From: GWE2-40-63 sp041664345
Lineage (GTDB): Bacteria > Bacteroidota > Bacteroidia > Bacteroidales > SZUA-534
Assembly: GCA_041664345.1 (NCBI GenBank)
Contig: JBAYKX010000018.1
Location: 30,562 to 94,561, forward strand
Direction of reading: 5' to 3'
DNA length: 64,000 nucleotides
The position numbers were made by a program, and so were the translations under genes. The notes beneath the pieces are model-generated. The model saw nothing but the letters and a program-made list of their open reading frames with translations, made no database searches and was not told where the DNA came from. Position 1 is the first letter of the stretch, and each line of letters begins with the position of its first letter. Below, piece after piece: positions 1-8,951 of the stretch.

Positions 1-962
1 TCACTATCGATGTGGCCCATTTTATCGGACAAAAAACCGATGAAACCCAGAAAATGGCTTTTGTAAAGCATCACAACCGTTATCTGGGAGCCTTACAGAT
101 TCCGGGTATCGCTGAATCGTTTGAGGTTACGGAAACATTCCTCGGAAATGTAGCCGATAATTACCTGAATGCCATTAAAGAGGTTAAAGTAATATACGAC
201 CACATAGTGACAGTAAAAGGGGCAGCTAATTTCATACCTGAGGTATCGATGGATGAGTGCGACATTGCTCAATCACCGTTGGAGTTGTTTTTTATTTTGG
301 CCGAATTGAAACGTGTAGGAGTTGAGGTGCAGACCATTGCCCCCAAGTTTACCGGTTTGTTTGCCAAGGGAGTCGATTATATTGGCGATGTAGCCCAATT
401 TGCCAAAGAATTTGAGCAGGACGTGGCTGTTACCCAATTTGCCGTTAAAGAACTGGGTTTACCGGCCAGTTTAAAACTGAGCGTGCACAGTGGCAGCGAT
501 AAGTTTGCTATTTATCCAGCCATGAAACAAGCCATCGAAAAGTTTGATGCGGGTATTCATGTAAAAACTGCCGGGACTACTTGGCTTGAGGAAGTGATTG
601 GTTTAGCTCAGGGTGGAGGCGAAGGGCTGGAAATAGCCAAGGAAATTTATGCAAAATCGATGGGCCGGTACGATGAGCTGACCGGGCCTTATGCTTCGGT
701 TTTAAGCATCGATAAATTAAAATTACCCTCAGTTCAGGAAGTGAATGGTTGGAGCAGCCAGCAGTTTTCCGACGCGCTAACACATAATCAGGCTTGTACC
801 GATTACAATTCCAGTTTCCGTCAGGTAATTCATGTGGGCTACAAAATAGCCGTTGAAATGGGCTCCCGTTATATGAATGCTTTGGAAACTTATCGCGAGG
901 TAATTGAAAAGAATGTTACCCATAATATTTTAGACCGGCACCTCAGGCTATTTTTTAATTAA
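1..962 (+). CDS. uxaE: Tagaturonate/fructuronate epimerase (UxaE family), 5' truncated by window edge
   Basis: This is the C-terminal ~320 residues of a UxaE-type epimerase, which interconverts tagaturonate and fructuronate in cytoplasmic galacturonate catabolism. The reading frame is open from base 3, so the GTG at 12 is only an internal codon and the gene begins outside the window. The stretch SVHSGSDKF and the conserved end ILDRHLRLFF fit the family, as does the absence of a signal peptide. Its position beside a pectin locus makes sense, because galacturonate is the main product of pectin breakdown. The family assignment is from recognised motifs; the actual substrate is inferred. No terminator is obvious directly after the stop. 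Confidence 0.85.
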   Translation, partial: TIDVAHFIGQKTDETQKMAFVKHHNRYLGALQIPGIAESFEVTETFLGNVADNYLNAIKEVKVIYDHIVTVKGAANFIPEVSMDECDIAQSPLELFFILAELKRVGVEVQTIAPKFTGLFAKGVDYIGDVAQFAKEFEQDVAVTQFAVKELGLPASLKLSVHSGSDKFAIYPAMKQAIEKFDAGIHVKTAGTTWLEEVIGLAQGGGEGLEIAKEIYAKSMGRYDELTGPYASVLSIDKLKLPSVQEVNGWSSQQFSDALTHNQACTDYNSSFRQVIHVGYKIAVEMGSRYMNALETYREVIEKNVTHNILDRHLRLFFN

Positions 963-1079
963 CACCTTACCTCCGCAAGTCACGGGGTGACTAATTGAAC
1001 AACAATTGTTCGATTTCTTCATCAAATTGAATCACCCCGTTACTTTCATCGTTTTCCCGAATGAATTGCGGATTTTAGC

Positions 1080-1282
1080 AGGGAAATCGCTTTTAAAAAA
1101 ATCCCGAAAGGGATTTAACTTGAATAGCCCCGGCTGGTTGCTGAGCCTGTCGAAGCATAAGCCGGGGTAAATGAATTAGCCGTATAATATCGGCGCAAGA
1201 ACCCTCGTTTAATTGAAATTTTGAGGAAATCATGCGCCGAAAATGGAAATTCAAATTTGAAGTTCTTAAAAGCGATTTCTCT
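1080..1282. repeat. Dispersed palindromic repeat, copy A
   Basis: A ~203-bp element bounded by a 17-bp inverted repeat with one mismatch (AGGGAAATCGCTTTTAA at 1080-1096 and its complement at 1266-1282). Inside it are the stem TCCCGAAAGGGA, a GCCCCGGC...GCCGGGG hairpin, and a second inverted pair CGGCGCA/TGCGCCG. A diverged copy with the same order lies at 46162-46356. No transposase is encoded, so it looks like a non-autonomous MITE/REP-like element. Confidence 0.8.
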
Positions 1283-1305
1283 ACGGATTTTAGATAATGG
1301 AACCT

Positions 1306-1387
1306 ATTTTGAATATTGCATTTTGTATTTTGTGTTTTGTATTTTGTGTTTTAAATATTGTATTTTGATTTTTGAATATTGCATTTT
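1306..1387 (+). repeat. AT-rich short direct repeats upstream of the HTCS gene
   Basis: Two adjacent 14-bp units (TATTTTGTGTTTTG, then the same ending in A) occupy 1326-1353. They are flanked by two near-identical copies of TTTTGAATATTGCATTTT, at about 1307 and 1370. The tract ends about 37 bp before the regulator start codon, so copy-number change could alter its promoter. That effect is inference. Confidence 0.6.
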
Positions 1388-1423
1388 AATTGCCAATTTT
1401 AGGGGTGCTATAATTTACTCTGT

Positions 1424-4400
1424 ATGCTTAGAATATTGATAATATGTATTTTATTGGTACAACAGGTTGCTTTGTTTCCACAATTAAACAGCAAGCTTAT
1501 CAATAATTCTTTGTTCGAAAATTATACCGTTTCAAACGGATTATTGGATGAAAAAATTCACTGTGTTTTTCAGGACAGTAAAGGCTGGATTTGGTTAGGT
1601 ACCTATTACGGCGCCTATCGGTTCGATGGGTATTCCTTTACTTCGTTCAATCTGAATAATGAGTTGAGTTTAATCTTGTCGAATGCACTCATACGGGTAA
1701 TTTACGAAGACCCACAAGGAATAATCTGGATTGGAACCGATTTTCAGGGGCTTTTTAAGTACGATATTTCCAACAATGTATTGGAACAGTTCAAAAACAA
1801 GGGATTTACCCACAACTCAGTATGCGATATATTAGCCGATGAAAAACACAATCTTTGGCTGGGTACCGAAGGGGGCTTAAACTATTTTAATACATCAACC
1901 AAACAGATTGAACAAACATATACAGTGGCTAATAACCAGCGGATGCCCGGCAATTGGGTGCGCAAATTGTTTTTCGATCATAAGAAAGAGCTTTGGGTGG
2001 GTACCAACAAAGGTATTGCTATTGTTGATGCTCAGGGTAAAATAGCAAATTCGTATTTGACTGATTCCCGTTATAACGATCGCGAAAATGAGATTTGGGA
2101 AATATTTCAGGATAATTCAGGTAATATATGGATAGGGACTTATTTAGGTGGACTTTTGTACTGTGATGATTCCACCCATAATTTTAGAAAATTTGAACTC
2201 GATAAAACTAACAACCGCACGGTTACGGTACGCTCCATAATTCAGGATAATAAGGGCGATTTGTGGTTTGGCACCCGAGGCGGGCTGTATTCAATGAATC
2301 AGTTCAACCCTAATCCTAAGCAATATCTGAATGAGCAAAACAACAATTTCAGTCTTATTCACAATTCGGTACTTGACCTTTTTATTGACAAAAAGGGTGA
2401 TTTGTGGGTGGGTACCCGTAATGGGTTAAGTTATTTGAATTTTGATAAGCAGTCCTTTGGGTATCTGATGGCATCAGAAAACAAATTGAATTCGCTGAAC
2501 AATGGGGAAGTTTATGTTTTTTGGGAAGATAATCAACAGAAACTATGGATGGGTACCGAAAGCGGAGGTATAAACATTTTTGATGCCCAGCATAACCGCA
2601 TTACCTATCTGACGGTAAAAGAAGGTTTATCGAGTAACTGTATAAAAGCCATATATCCAGATAATTATGGGAATGTATTAATTGGAACATACCTGGGTGG
2701 GCTGAATGTTTTTAATACCAAAACAGGCACTGTTAACATATTCAAACACAATCAGGACAACCCTGCCTCCATTTGCGACAATGAAGTATGGGCCATTGTT
2801 AAAGATTCAAAAAGCAGGATTTGGGTGGGAACCTCGAAAGGCATTGATTTATATAACGATAAAACTCAATCCTTTGAGCATTTCGGCGATAAATATGGAA
2901 TCGGGTGGGTGGCTATGATATATGAAGACCGGAAACACAATTTTTGGCTGTATGCCCCCGATGTGGAACAGCTATTTGTGGTGAAAAACAACCAACAGGT
3001 GATAAAACTTGATATTCAGAGCCGGGCCATGTGCGAGGATAACGCTGGGAATTACTGGCTCGCAACCCTTGGTAATGGTTTAATTAAATTGAACCAACAG
3101 TTTGAGGAGGTGGAACATTATTCCGTTAACCAAGGCATTAGCAATAGTATATTAAACGGAATCGTTAACATAAACAGTGAGAATCTTTGGATAAGCTCAA
3201 ACAATGGCTTGTCGCGTTTCAACCTCGAAACAAAAGAGATAAAAAATTACTTTAGTTTCGATGGATTGTTGAACAACAAATTTAACTATGGGGCATTTTA
3301 TAAAACATCGAACAATGTGCTGGCTTTTGGGGGCAATCGGGGTGTCGATTTTATTTACCTCGATAAAATTAACCGTAACAATTATATTCCACCCATCGTT
3401 TTAACCAGCCTGAAAGTTTTTAACAAAAAAATTGAACAGAGCAAGGGCGGAATCCTTACCAAACTTGTATCGGAAACAAATAAAATTGTATTGAAACACG
3501 ACCAGAACATGTTTTCGTTCGATTTTGCAGCTTTGAACTACGCCAACAGCTATAAAAACAAATACAAATACAAACTGGAAGGTTTTGATAGAGATTGGAA
3601 CGACATTAGTACTTCGCGGGTGGCTACCTACACCAACATCGATCAAGGTGAATATGTATTTAAAGTGATTGGTTCCAATAACGACAATGTATTTAACGAA
3701 CAAGGGGTTGAACTGGCTTTAATTATTTTGCCACCTTTTTGGAAAACCTGGTGGTTCAGGTTGCTGGCCGTTGTTTTTCTGGTGGTGCTTTTTGTGCTGA
3801 TACTGCTAATGATCCGTAACCGTGAAAAACTTAAACAGGAGCTGGTTTATGAACGTCAGACAGCCCGTAAAATTCAGGAAGTTGACCGGCTCAAGCACCA
3901 GTTTTTTATGAATATTTCGCATGAAATCAGAACGCCTTTATCGCTTATTATTGGGCCGGTTGATAAATTGCTTGACCAAAAAAACACCGATGAGGTAATT
4001 TCGAAGAACCTGCAAATTATAAAACGAAATACCACCAACCTGAATAGACTGGTAAACCAACTGCTCGACTACCGAAAACTGGAAACCGGGAACCTGAAGC
4101 TTGAACTCAGAAAAGGTAACCTGCGGAGTTTTATTGAAGAAATTGTGGAATCGTTCCGGACTACTGCCGAAGATAAGGAGATTAACTTTGAATTTAATGC
4201 ATCTCAGCCTTCAATTTTCTTTTGGTTCGATGCCGATAAAGTGGAGAAAATAGTAAACAACCTGCTCTCGAATGCCATTAAATACACACCCGAAAAAGGA
4301 CATATCTCAGTATCAATATCCATGGTGTTTGCCAATGATATTGAAGAAACAAATTTGTTGATACCTCCACTCGATACTGAAAATGCCAGTTTAGAAAAAT

Positions 4401-5473
4401 ACGTTAAAATTCGGGTTGCCGATTCGGGTATTGGCATTACCCCGGAAAATATTCCGAAAATATTCGACCGGTTCCGTAGAATTGAACAGAAGGAGAACGA
4501 GCAGGTGCAAGGTACAGGTATTGGATTGGCACTTACAAAAGAACTCACCAAGTTGCATCTTGGTCATCTTGAAGTAAAGAGCAAGCCCGGAAAAGGGAGC
4601 CGTTTTTCGGTATATCTTCCTTATGATGACAAAGGTGACGTTGACCTTGAATTACATACTGATGAGGTGGATAGTATTGAACCTCATCATACAGAACGGA
4701 CCGGTAAGAATACCCAATTATTGGCTCTGGTGGTTGACGATAATCCTGATTTGCGTGAATTTTTAAAAACCCATTTTACTCCGGAATATGCCATTTTGGA
4801 AGCAAAAAACGGGAAAGAAGCCTGGGATATGGCCCTCGAAAAAATCCCCGACATTATAGTGGCTGATGTTATGATGCAAGGTATGGATGGCAATGAGTTG
4901 TGCAAACGGTTAAAACACGACGAACGTACATCGCACATACCGGTTATTATGCTATCGGCCTTAACCACTGCCGAAAACCAGTTGGCCGGTATTGATGCCG
5001 GTGCCGATGACTATATTACCAAACCTTTCGATGTTGGATTGCTCAAAGCAAAGGTTGACAACCTACTCAGTATCTGCAAAGCTTTACGCGAGCGTTACAG
5101 CAAAGAAATGATATTGAAACCTACCGATATTATTCTGGCTTCGCCCGATGAAAAATTCCTGAAACGTTTGATTTCCGTTATTGAGAAAAACATTTCCAAA
5201 GAATTCCTCGATGTGGAATTTCTTTCACAAAACATGGATGTAAGCCGTACCCAACTTTACCGAAAAATAGGCGCCCTTACCGATATGACTCCCAAAGAAT
5301 TTGTGAAAGAAATTCGCATGAAACGGGCCGCGCAACTGATTGTTCAGAACAAACTCAATATTTCAGAAGTAACCTATGAAGTAGGTTTTAGCGATATTTC
5401 ATATTTTAGAAAATGCTTCCGCGAAAAGTTTGGTATGAGCGCCTCGGAGTATAAGAAGAAAAATATGCTGTAA
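1424..5473 (+). CDS. Hybrid two-component system regulator (HTCS), pectin-locus sensor/activator
   Basis: An inner-membrane one-protein sensor of 1349 aa. A signal peptide (MLRILIICILLVQQVALFP) precedes about 14 Reg_prop beta-propeller repeats (residues ~30-690, recurring IWIGT/LWVGT). A Y_Y_Y domain follows (~695-770), then one membrane helix at ~775-797. The cytoplasmic part has HisKA with phospho-His833 (ISHEIRTPLS), HATPase_c (N-box LLSNAIKYT; DSGIGI and GTGIGLAL), a receiver with phosphoacceptor Asp1148 in ADVMMQGMDG, and a C-terminal AraC/HTH_18 domain (~1245-1345). HTCS proteins bind oligosaccharides in the periplasm and activate the adjacent PUL. Facing the minus-strand pectin genes, this one most likely responds to a pectin fragment. 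All catalytic motifs are intact. Confidence 0.95.
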   Translation: MLRILIICILLVQQVALFPQLNSKLINNSLFENYTVSNGLLDEKIHCVFQDSKGWIWLGTYYGAYRFDGYSFTSFNLNNELSLILSNALIRVIYEDPQGIIWIGTDFQGLFKYDISNNVLEQFKNKGFTHNSVCDILADEKHNLWLGTEGGLNYFNTSTKQIEQTYTVANNQRMPGNWVRKLFFDHKKELWVGTNKGIAIVDAQGKIANSYLTDSRYNDRENEIWEIFQDNSGNIWIGTYLGGLLYCDDSTHNFRKFELDKTNNRTVTVRSIIQDNKGDLWFGTRGGLYSMNQFNPNPKQYLNEQNNNFSLIHNSVLDLFIDKKGDLWVGTRNGLSYLNFDKQSFGYLMASENKLNSLNNGEVYVFWEDNQQKLWMGTESGGINIFDAQHNRITYLTVKEGLSSNCIKAIYPDNYGNVLIGTYLGGLNVFNTKTGTVNIFKHNQDNPASICDNEVWAIVKDSKSRIWVGTSKGIDLYNDKTQSFEHFGDKYGIGWVAMIYEDRKHNFWLYAPDVEQLFVVKNNQQVIKLDIQSRAMCEDNAGNYWLATLGNGLIKLNQQFEEVEHYSVNQGISNSILNGIVNINSENLWISSNNGLSRFNLETKEIKNYFSFDGLLNNKFNYGAFYKTSNNVLAFGGNRGVDFIYLDKINRNNYIPPIVLTSLKVFNKKIEQSKGGILTKLVSETNKIVLKHDQNMFSFDFAALNYANSYKNKYKYKLEGFDRDWNDISTSRVATYTNIDQGEYVFKVIGSNNDNVFNEQGVELALIILPPFWKTWWFRLLAVVFLVVLFVLILLMIRNREKLKQELVYERQTARKIQEVDRLKHQFFMNISHEIRTPLSLIIGPVDKLLDQKNTDEVISKNLQIIKRNTTNLNRLVNQLLDYRKLETGNLKLELRKGNLRSFIEEIVESFRTTAEDKEINFEFNASQPSIFFWFDADKVEKIVNNLLSNAIKYTPEKGHISVSISMVFANDIEETNLLIPPLDTENASLEKYVKIRVADSGIGITPENIPKIFDRFRRIEQKENEQVQGTGIGLALTKELTKLHLGHLEVKSKPGKGSRFSVYLPYDDKGDVDLELHTDEVDSIEPHHTERTGKNTQLLALVVDDNPDLREFLKTHFTPEYAILEAKNGKEAWDMALEKIPDIIVADVMMQGMDGNELCKRLKHDERTSHIPVIMLSALTTAENQLAGIDAGADDYITKPFDVGLLKAKVDNLLSICKALRERYSKEMILKPTDIILASPDEKFLKRLISVIEKNISKEFLDVEFLSQNMDVSRTQLYRKIGALTDMTPKEFVKEIRMKRAAQLIVQNKLNISEVTYEVGFSDISYFRKCFREKFGMSASEYKKKNML

Positions 5474-5856
5474 CCTTTTTCATAACTGCCTTTACAGCCT
5501 TAACCTGCGTAAACATGGCTGCCGTTGAAGAGTTAATTTTAACCACACAGGTACAAAGAGAAAAAATGAACAATGTCAAACGTCCAATAAACAATGAGCA
5601 AATAAAAAAAAGGAAAAATGGCCAAGGAAGTAAAGAAAATCGATCCCGAAAAAATGGAATAAATTAGCATTTTGCAAATTCAATTACTTGAGCATTGATA
5701 GTTGTTTGTTTGGTATTGTCCGCCAATTGGCGGATTATTTTAAGGGAGATGAGTTGTTACAATGAAAGAATGAACACCATTCACTAACACGATATCGATA
5801 ATTAAATTGCATACGTAAACAGAACCGGAAATTAGAACAAAAAAAAATTCAAAACT
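5474..5856. other. Gap with only tiny reading frames
   Basis: No full gene is present. A 14-codon frame at 5618-5662 (MAKEVKKIDPEKME) follows an AAAAGG stretch. In the same frame, beyond its stop, the sequence stays open for about 14 more codons, so it may be a remnant of a longer small gene. A 33-codon frame overlaps it in another phase. Neither has supporting evidence beyond a plausible ribosome-binding stretch. Confidence 0.4.
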
Positions 5857-6279
5857 ATGGAAACACCCGTATTGAGAGAAAAGGATATTTTTCCATCAAA
5901 AGAAGTTTTAGAAATTGCTTTAGGTGAGAGTTATTTGGCATTTGAAGAATTAATACAGAAAGTGACCGATACCCAATACGGATTAGAGCCGGTTTGGAAT
6001 TATTACAACGACGGGAAAGCGTGGTTGTGCAAAGTGTGTTACAAAAAGAAAACAATTTTTTGGTTATCGGTGTGGGATAAATATTTCAAAACGGGTTTCT
6101 ATTTTACTGAAAAAACCGGCTTAGGAATCAAAGAACTGGCTATTGACAATGAAATCAAAGAATCATTTAACCGTAATAAACCAATCGGAAAATTAATTCC
6201 GCTGACAATTACTATAAGTCTGAAAGAACAAATAAATGATGTATTAAAGGTTATAGAATATAAAAAGAGTTTAAAATAA
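5857..6279 (+). CDS. DUF3788 family protein
   Basis: A 140-aa soluble protein resembling the DUF3788 family, a group of small cytosolic proteins of unknown function that look like YdhG/DUF1801-type fold proteins. The supporting features are the overall length, an N-terminal E-x-P-V-L-R-E-K-D-I-F-P lead and a central W-x-x-Y-x-D-G-K-A-W-L-C segment followed by KKTIFWLSVW. There is no signal peptide or membrane segment. It stands alone on the + strand between the regulator and the tail of the pectin operon, and nothing ties it to pectin use. The start is the only ATG compatible with the family N-terminus. The family call is from memory of the pattern, so confidence is moderate. Confidence 0.7.
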   Translation: METPVLREKDIFPSKEVLEIALGESYLAFEELIQKVTDTQYGLEPVWNYYNDGKAWLCKVCYKKKTIFWLSVWDKYFKTGFYFTEKTGLGIKELAIDNEIKESFNRNKPIGKLIPLTITISLKEQINDVLKVIEYKKSLK

Positions 6280-6521
6280 AATAGGGGTTACTCAAAAGCT
6301 TAACTTTGGTTGTAAAGTGTATTAGTCGCTGGCAAGGTTTTTATCAGTTGATAGTTTCGTCGCTCCGAAATACCAACAACTTACCATACTACCATCCATT
6401 ATCGCTAAGCATTTATTTTACCTCTTTTTAAATTCCCAGTTCTTCCATCCTGAAAGTGTGTGTTGTAACTAAGCTGCTCAAAAAATTAAGCATTGATTCA
6501 TTTCTGTAAATAGGCTGCAAT

Positions 6522-8939
6522 CTATTCTTTAATAATTACTTTTTGAATGTTCTCTGAACCATTGATGGTGGTTTTGCACAAATAAATTCCCCGCTCCAGT
6601 TCTGCTGTATTAATTTCAATCAGTGGATGGTTCCGATTCACTATTATTCCATTCATTTGTTTCACCAATTTACCGCTGATACTATAAATCATTAGGTTAG
6701 CCGTTGCGGTTTCGGTGCAATGTACTTTAATTTGTATCTGGCTGGTAAAGGGATTGGGATAACATTCTAAAACGGCAGTTTCTGCCATATTCTTATCTAT
6801 TACAGAAGTAACAGGTTCAAACTCTGGAACCCAATCGAAATAATAAGCCGGCGAAGCGGTTTGCTTTGAAAAGATATTTTCCACAGTGTATGGTGCCGCT
6901 TCATCAGCCGTTAATTGGTGCGCCCACGAAACACGGCTTTCGGGTTTGTAACCCTCGCCCGAACAATTGTACTCGGCATAATAGGCGGTTAAATGGTTGT
7001 TGGTTCCGCTCCATTCGAGCCATCCTGCGGGCGAAATGTGCTTTCCTTCCTCTGTTTCAATAAAAACAGTTTGGGCATATTCTTTCCACGGACGTCCCAA
7101 AGTTGCTCCCGAAATGCTGGCATCGGCAATTAGTTTACAGTTTTTAAATACGTAGCCAAATTTATAGTTCTGGGGAGTTGCTGCGGCAGTAACCGGCGAA
7201 TTGCGCAAACTTTTTATGGTACAATTCTGGAAAACAGCTACCGAACTGCCAAAAATAAAATCAACGGTACCTTCAATGTAGCAATCTTCGTGGTAAACAC
7301 GGCCAGTGCCCCAAGTGTAGTAAGTATCTTGAAAGCCCAAAAAACTGCATCTTTGGAAAATCATACGGTCGCCTTTTACCCTCAAAGCCACGGCCTGTGA
7401 ACCATTATAGGTGTTTTGGAAGGTGATGTTCTGGGCAATAAAATCGTCGGCATCAATGGCAATGGTGTGCGATGTTGAGGTACCCAAGGTAACTCCATCT
7501 ACAACTTTTCCCGAATAGTCGTCCCATCGGATAATGGTGCTGTCGCGATATTCTCCTTTTAAGCGAACGTTTATTTTTCCTTTTTCGAGCAGTACTTTTT
7601 CATTATAAATACCTTTTTTAACCAATACATTAATGTTTCCCATGTAGTTGTAGGGAATGTTGTCAAACGCATCTTGAAGCGCAGTGTAATCGCCATTTCC
7701 AGCAATATCAACTACTATGTTCATATCGGGCGCCGGTTGCGGGGTGGTAAACGAAATTTCGTTGCCATACCCAATTCCCTCACTGTTTTGGGCATAAGCG
7801 CGCACATAATAGGTTTTTTGGCTTATCAAACCCGATAGGTAAGCGCTGAAAACTCCGATTCCTTCGCCCGCTTCAACCACCTGATCAACCACAGTAGGCG
7901 ATGATTGTTCGCTAACGCAAAAGCCGGTCAACGATACGGTTAAACCGCCATCGAAAAATACGTCTCCTTTGGCAATAGCTCCCGTAGGACGCAAATCGGA
8001 AACGGCTACGGTAGTCACTCCCGGAACCGAAAGTTTTTCAAGCGTAGTAAATGTGAGTTCGTTTCCAAAAGAAACACCTGCTTTATTTACTGCAAAAGCT
8101 TTTACATAGTAGGTTTGGTCGGGTATTAATCCATCCATCAATAACGAAAACGAACCAACCTGCGACGGCGCCAAAATAACACGATCCGTGGTGTCGGGAT
8201 TGGGTTCAGTACCCAGAACCAAACCCACCGAATCAAGCACCACACCTCCATCATTGGCCACATTCCCGTTAAACCAGGCTGTTTGGGTTGAAATTGTATG
8301 AATTTTGTCCGATGTAACTTCGGGTAATTCAGGAATCAATTCGCCTAAAGTTACTCCACTAAATTTTACTTTGGTTATGTTAAAATATTTTCCACTGGCA
8401 ACGCCTCCCTGCAACCACGGAAAAACCCGTACCGTAATGGTTTGCTGGTTTTCAACGGTTATATTAGAATCGCTTATTTGATAGACAAATTCTTTTAACG
8501 CGGCACTAGGCAAAACTAGGTTCGAGTCAATGCGTGTGGCTGTGGCAAAGCCATCGGTGGAATAATAAATATTGGCCCGTACATTACTTGAACCGCCACT
8601 GTTCCCCAAAAAGAACTGCATTTGAGTTAATTGAAAACTGAGCCCTGGACGCGGTGTTATGGTAAACTCGCAATACCGGTCCAAATTTTCGGTAGTTTCG
8701 TTAGGCCAATAACCCAGCCCGCTGCCTGAGGCATAAACCCGTTGGCTTGTTTCAGTTCCGCCATAATCGCGTATTATGTAACTTTCCGATGCACTTTGAT
8801 TGTTACTGATAACTCCTCCCGAGGTAATTACTGAGGTAGTGGTATTCACATTCAGTGCCCAAAAAACCGTTGCAGTATCCTGGGCTTTAACAAAAGAACT
8901 TGTGGTTAAAAACGAAATGAATAATAGTAACTTTTTCAT
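6522..8939 (-). CDS. Secreted pectinesterase (CE8) with Fn3-like repeats and T9SS sorting tail
   Basis: An 805-aa exported pectin methylesterase. In order: a signal peptide (MKKLLLFISFLTTSSFVKA), an N-terminal beta-sandwich module (~20-205), two Fn3-like repeats (~210-400, each ending GNE(L/I)xFTT), the CE8 parallel beta-helix (~403-710), and a type A T9SS sorting domain (~725-805, YPNPF...KVIIKE). Catalytic residues are intact: Asp538 in GFQDTYY, Asp560 in GTVDFIFG and Arg616 in LGRPWKEYA. The enzyme would remove methyl esters from homogalacturonan at or outside the cell surface, opening it to lyase and hydrolase. It is the last gene of the enzyme operon, 12 bp after the other CE8 gene. Confidence 0.93.
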   Translation of the reverse strand: MKKLLLFISFLTTSSFVKAQDTATVFWALNVNTTTSVITSGGVISNNQSASESYIIRDYGGTETSQRVYASGSGLGYWPNETTENLDRYCEFTITPRPGLSFQLTQMQFFLGNSGGSSNVRANIYYSTDGFATATRIDSNLVLPSAALKEFVYQISDSNITVENQQTITVRVFPWLQGGVASGKYFNITKVKFSGVTLGELIPELPEVTSDKIHTISTQTAWFNGNVANDGGVVLDSVGLVLGTEPNPDTTDRVILAPSQVGSFSLLMDGLIPDQTYYVKAFAVNKAGVSFGNELTFTTLEKLSVPGVTTVAVSDLRPTGAIAKGDVFFDGGLTVSLTGFCVSEQSSPTVVDQVVEAGEGIGVFSAYLSGLISQKTYYVRAYAQNSEGIGYGNEISFTTPQPAPDMNIVVDIAGNGDYTALQDAFDNIPYNYMGNINVLVKKGIYNEKVLLEKGKINVRLKGEYRDSTIIRWDDYSGKVVDGVTLGTSTSHTIAIDADDFIAQNITFQNTYNGSQAVALRVKGDRMIFQRCSFLGFQDTYYTWGTGRVYHEDCYIEGTVDFIFGSSVAVFQNCTIKSLRNSPVTAAATPQNYKFGYVFKNCKLIADASISGATLGRPWKEYAQTVFIETEEGKHISPAGWLEWSGTNNHLTAYYAEYNCSGEGYKPESRVSWAHQLTADEAAPYTVENIFSKQTASPAYYFDWVPEFEPVTSVIDKNMAETAVLECYPNPFTSQIQIKVHCTETATANLMIYSISGKLVKQMNGIIVNRNHPLIEINTAELERGIYLCKTTINGSENIQKVIIKE

Positions 8940-8951
8940 GATTGCATGGTT

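Larger units (their letters stand above)
963..1423. other. Non-coding gap between uxaE and the HTCS gene
   Basis: No convincing gene is present here. It holds a wide inverted repeat (ACGGGGTGA at 982-990 and its complement at 1031-1039), a 203-bp dispersed palindromic repeat (1080-1282) and an AT-rich tract of short direct repeats (1306-1387) just ahead of the regulator start. A 72-codon reading frame through the AT-rich tract is only an artefact of the repeats. The promoter of the regulator must lie here, but no clean TTG/TAnnTTTG pair could be singled out from the repetitive T-rich sequence. Confidence 0.6.

Noticed and set aside
1221..1439. 72-codon reading frame before the HTCS gene
   Set aside because: It runs through short AT-rich tandem repeats and half of a dispersed palindromic repeat; the peptide is a periodic Phe/Cys/Ile/Leu string with no family features.
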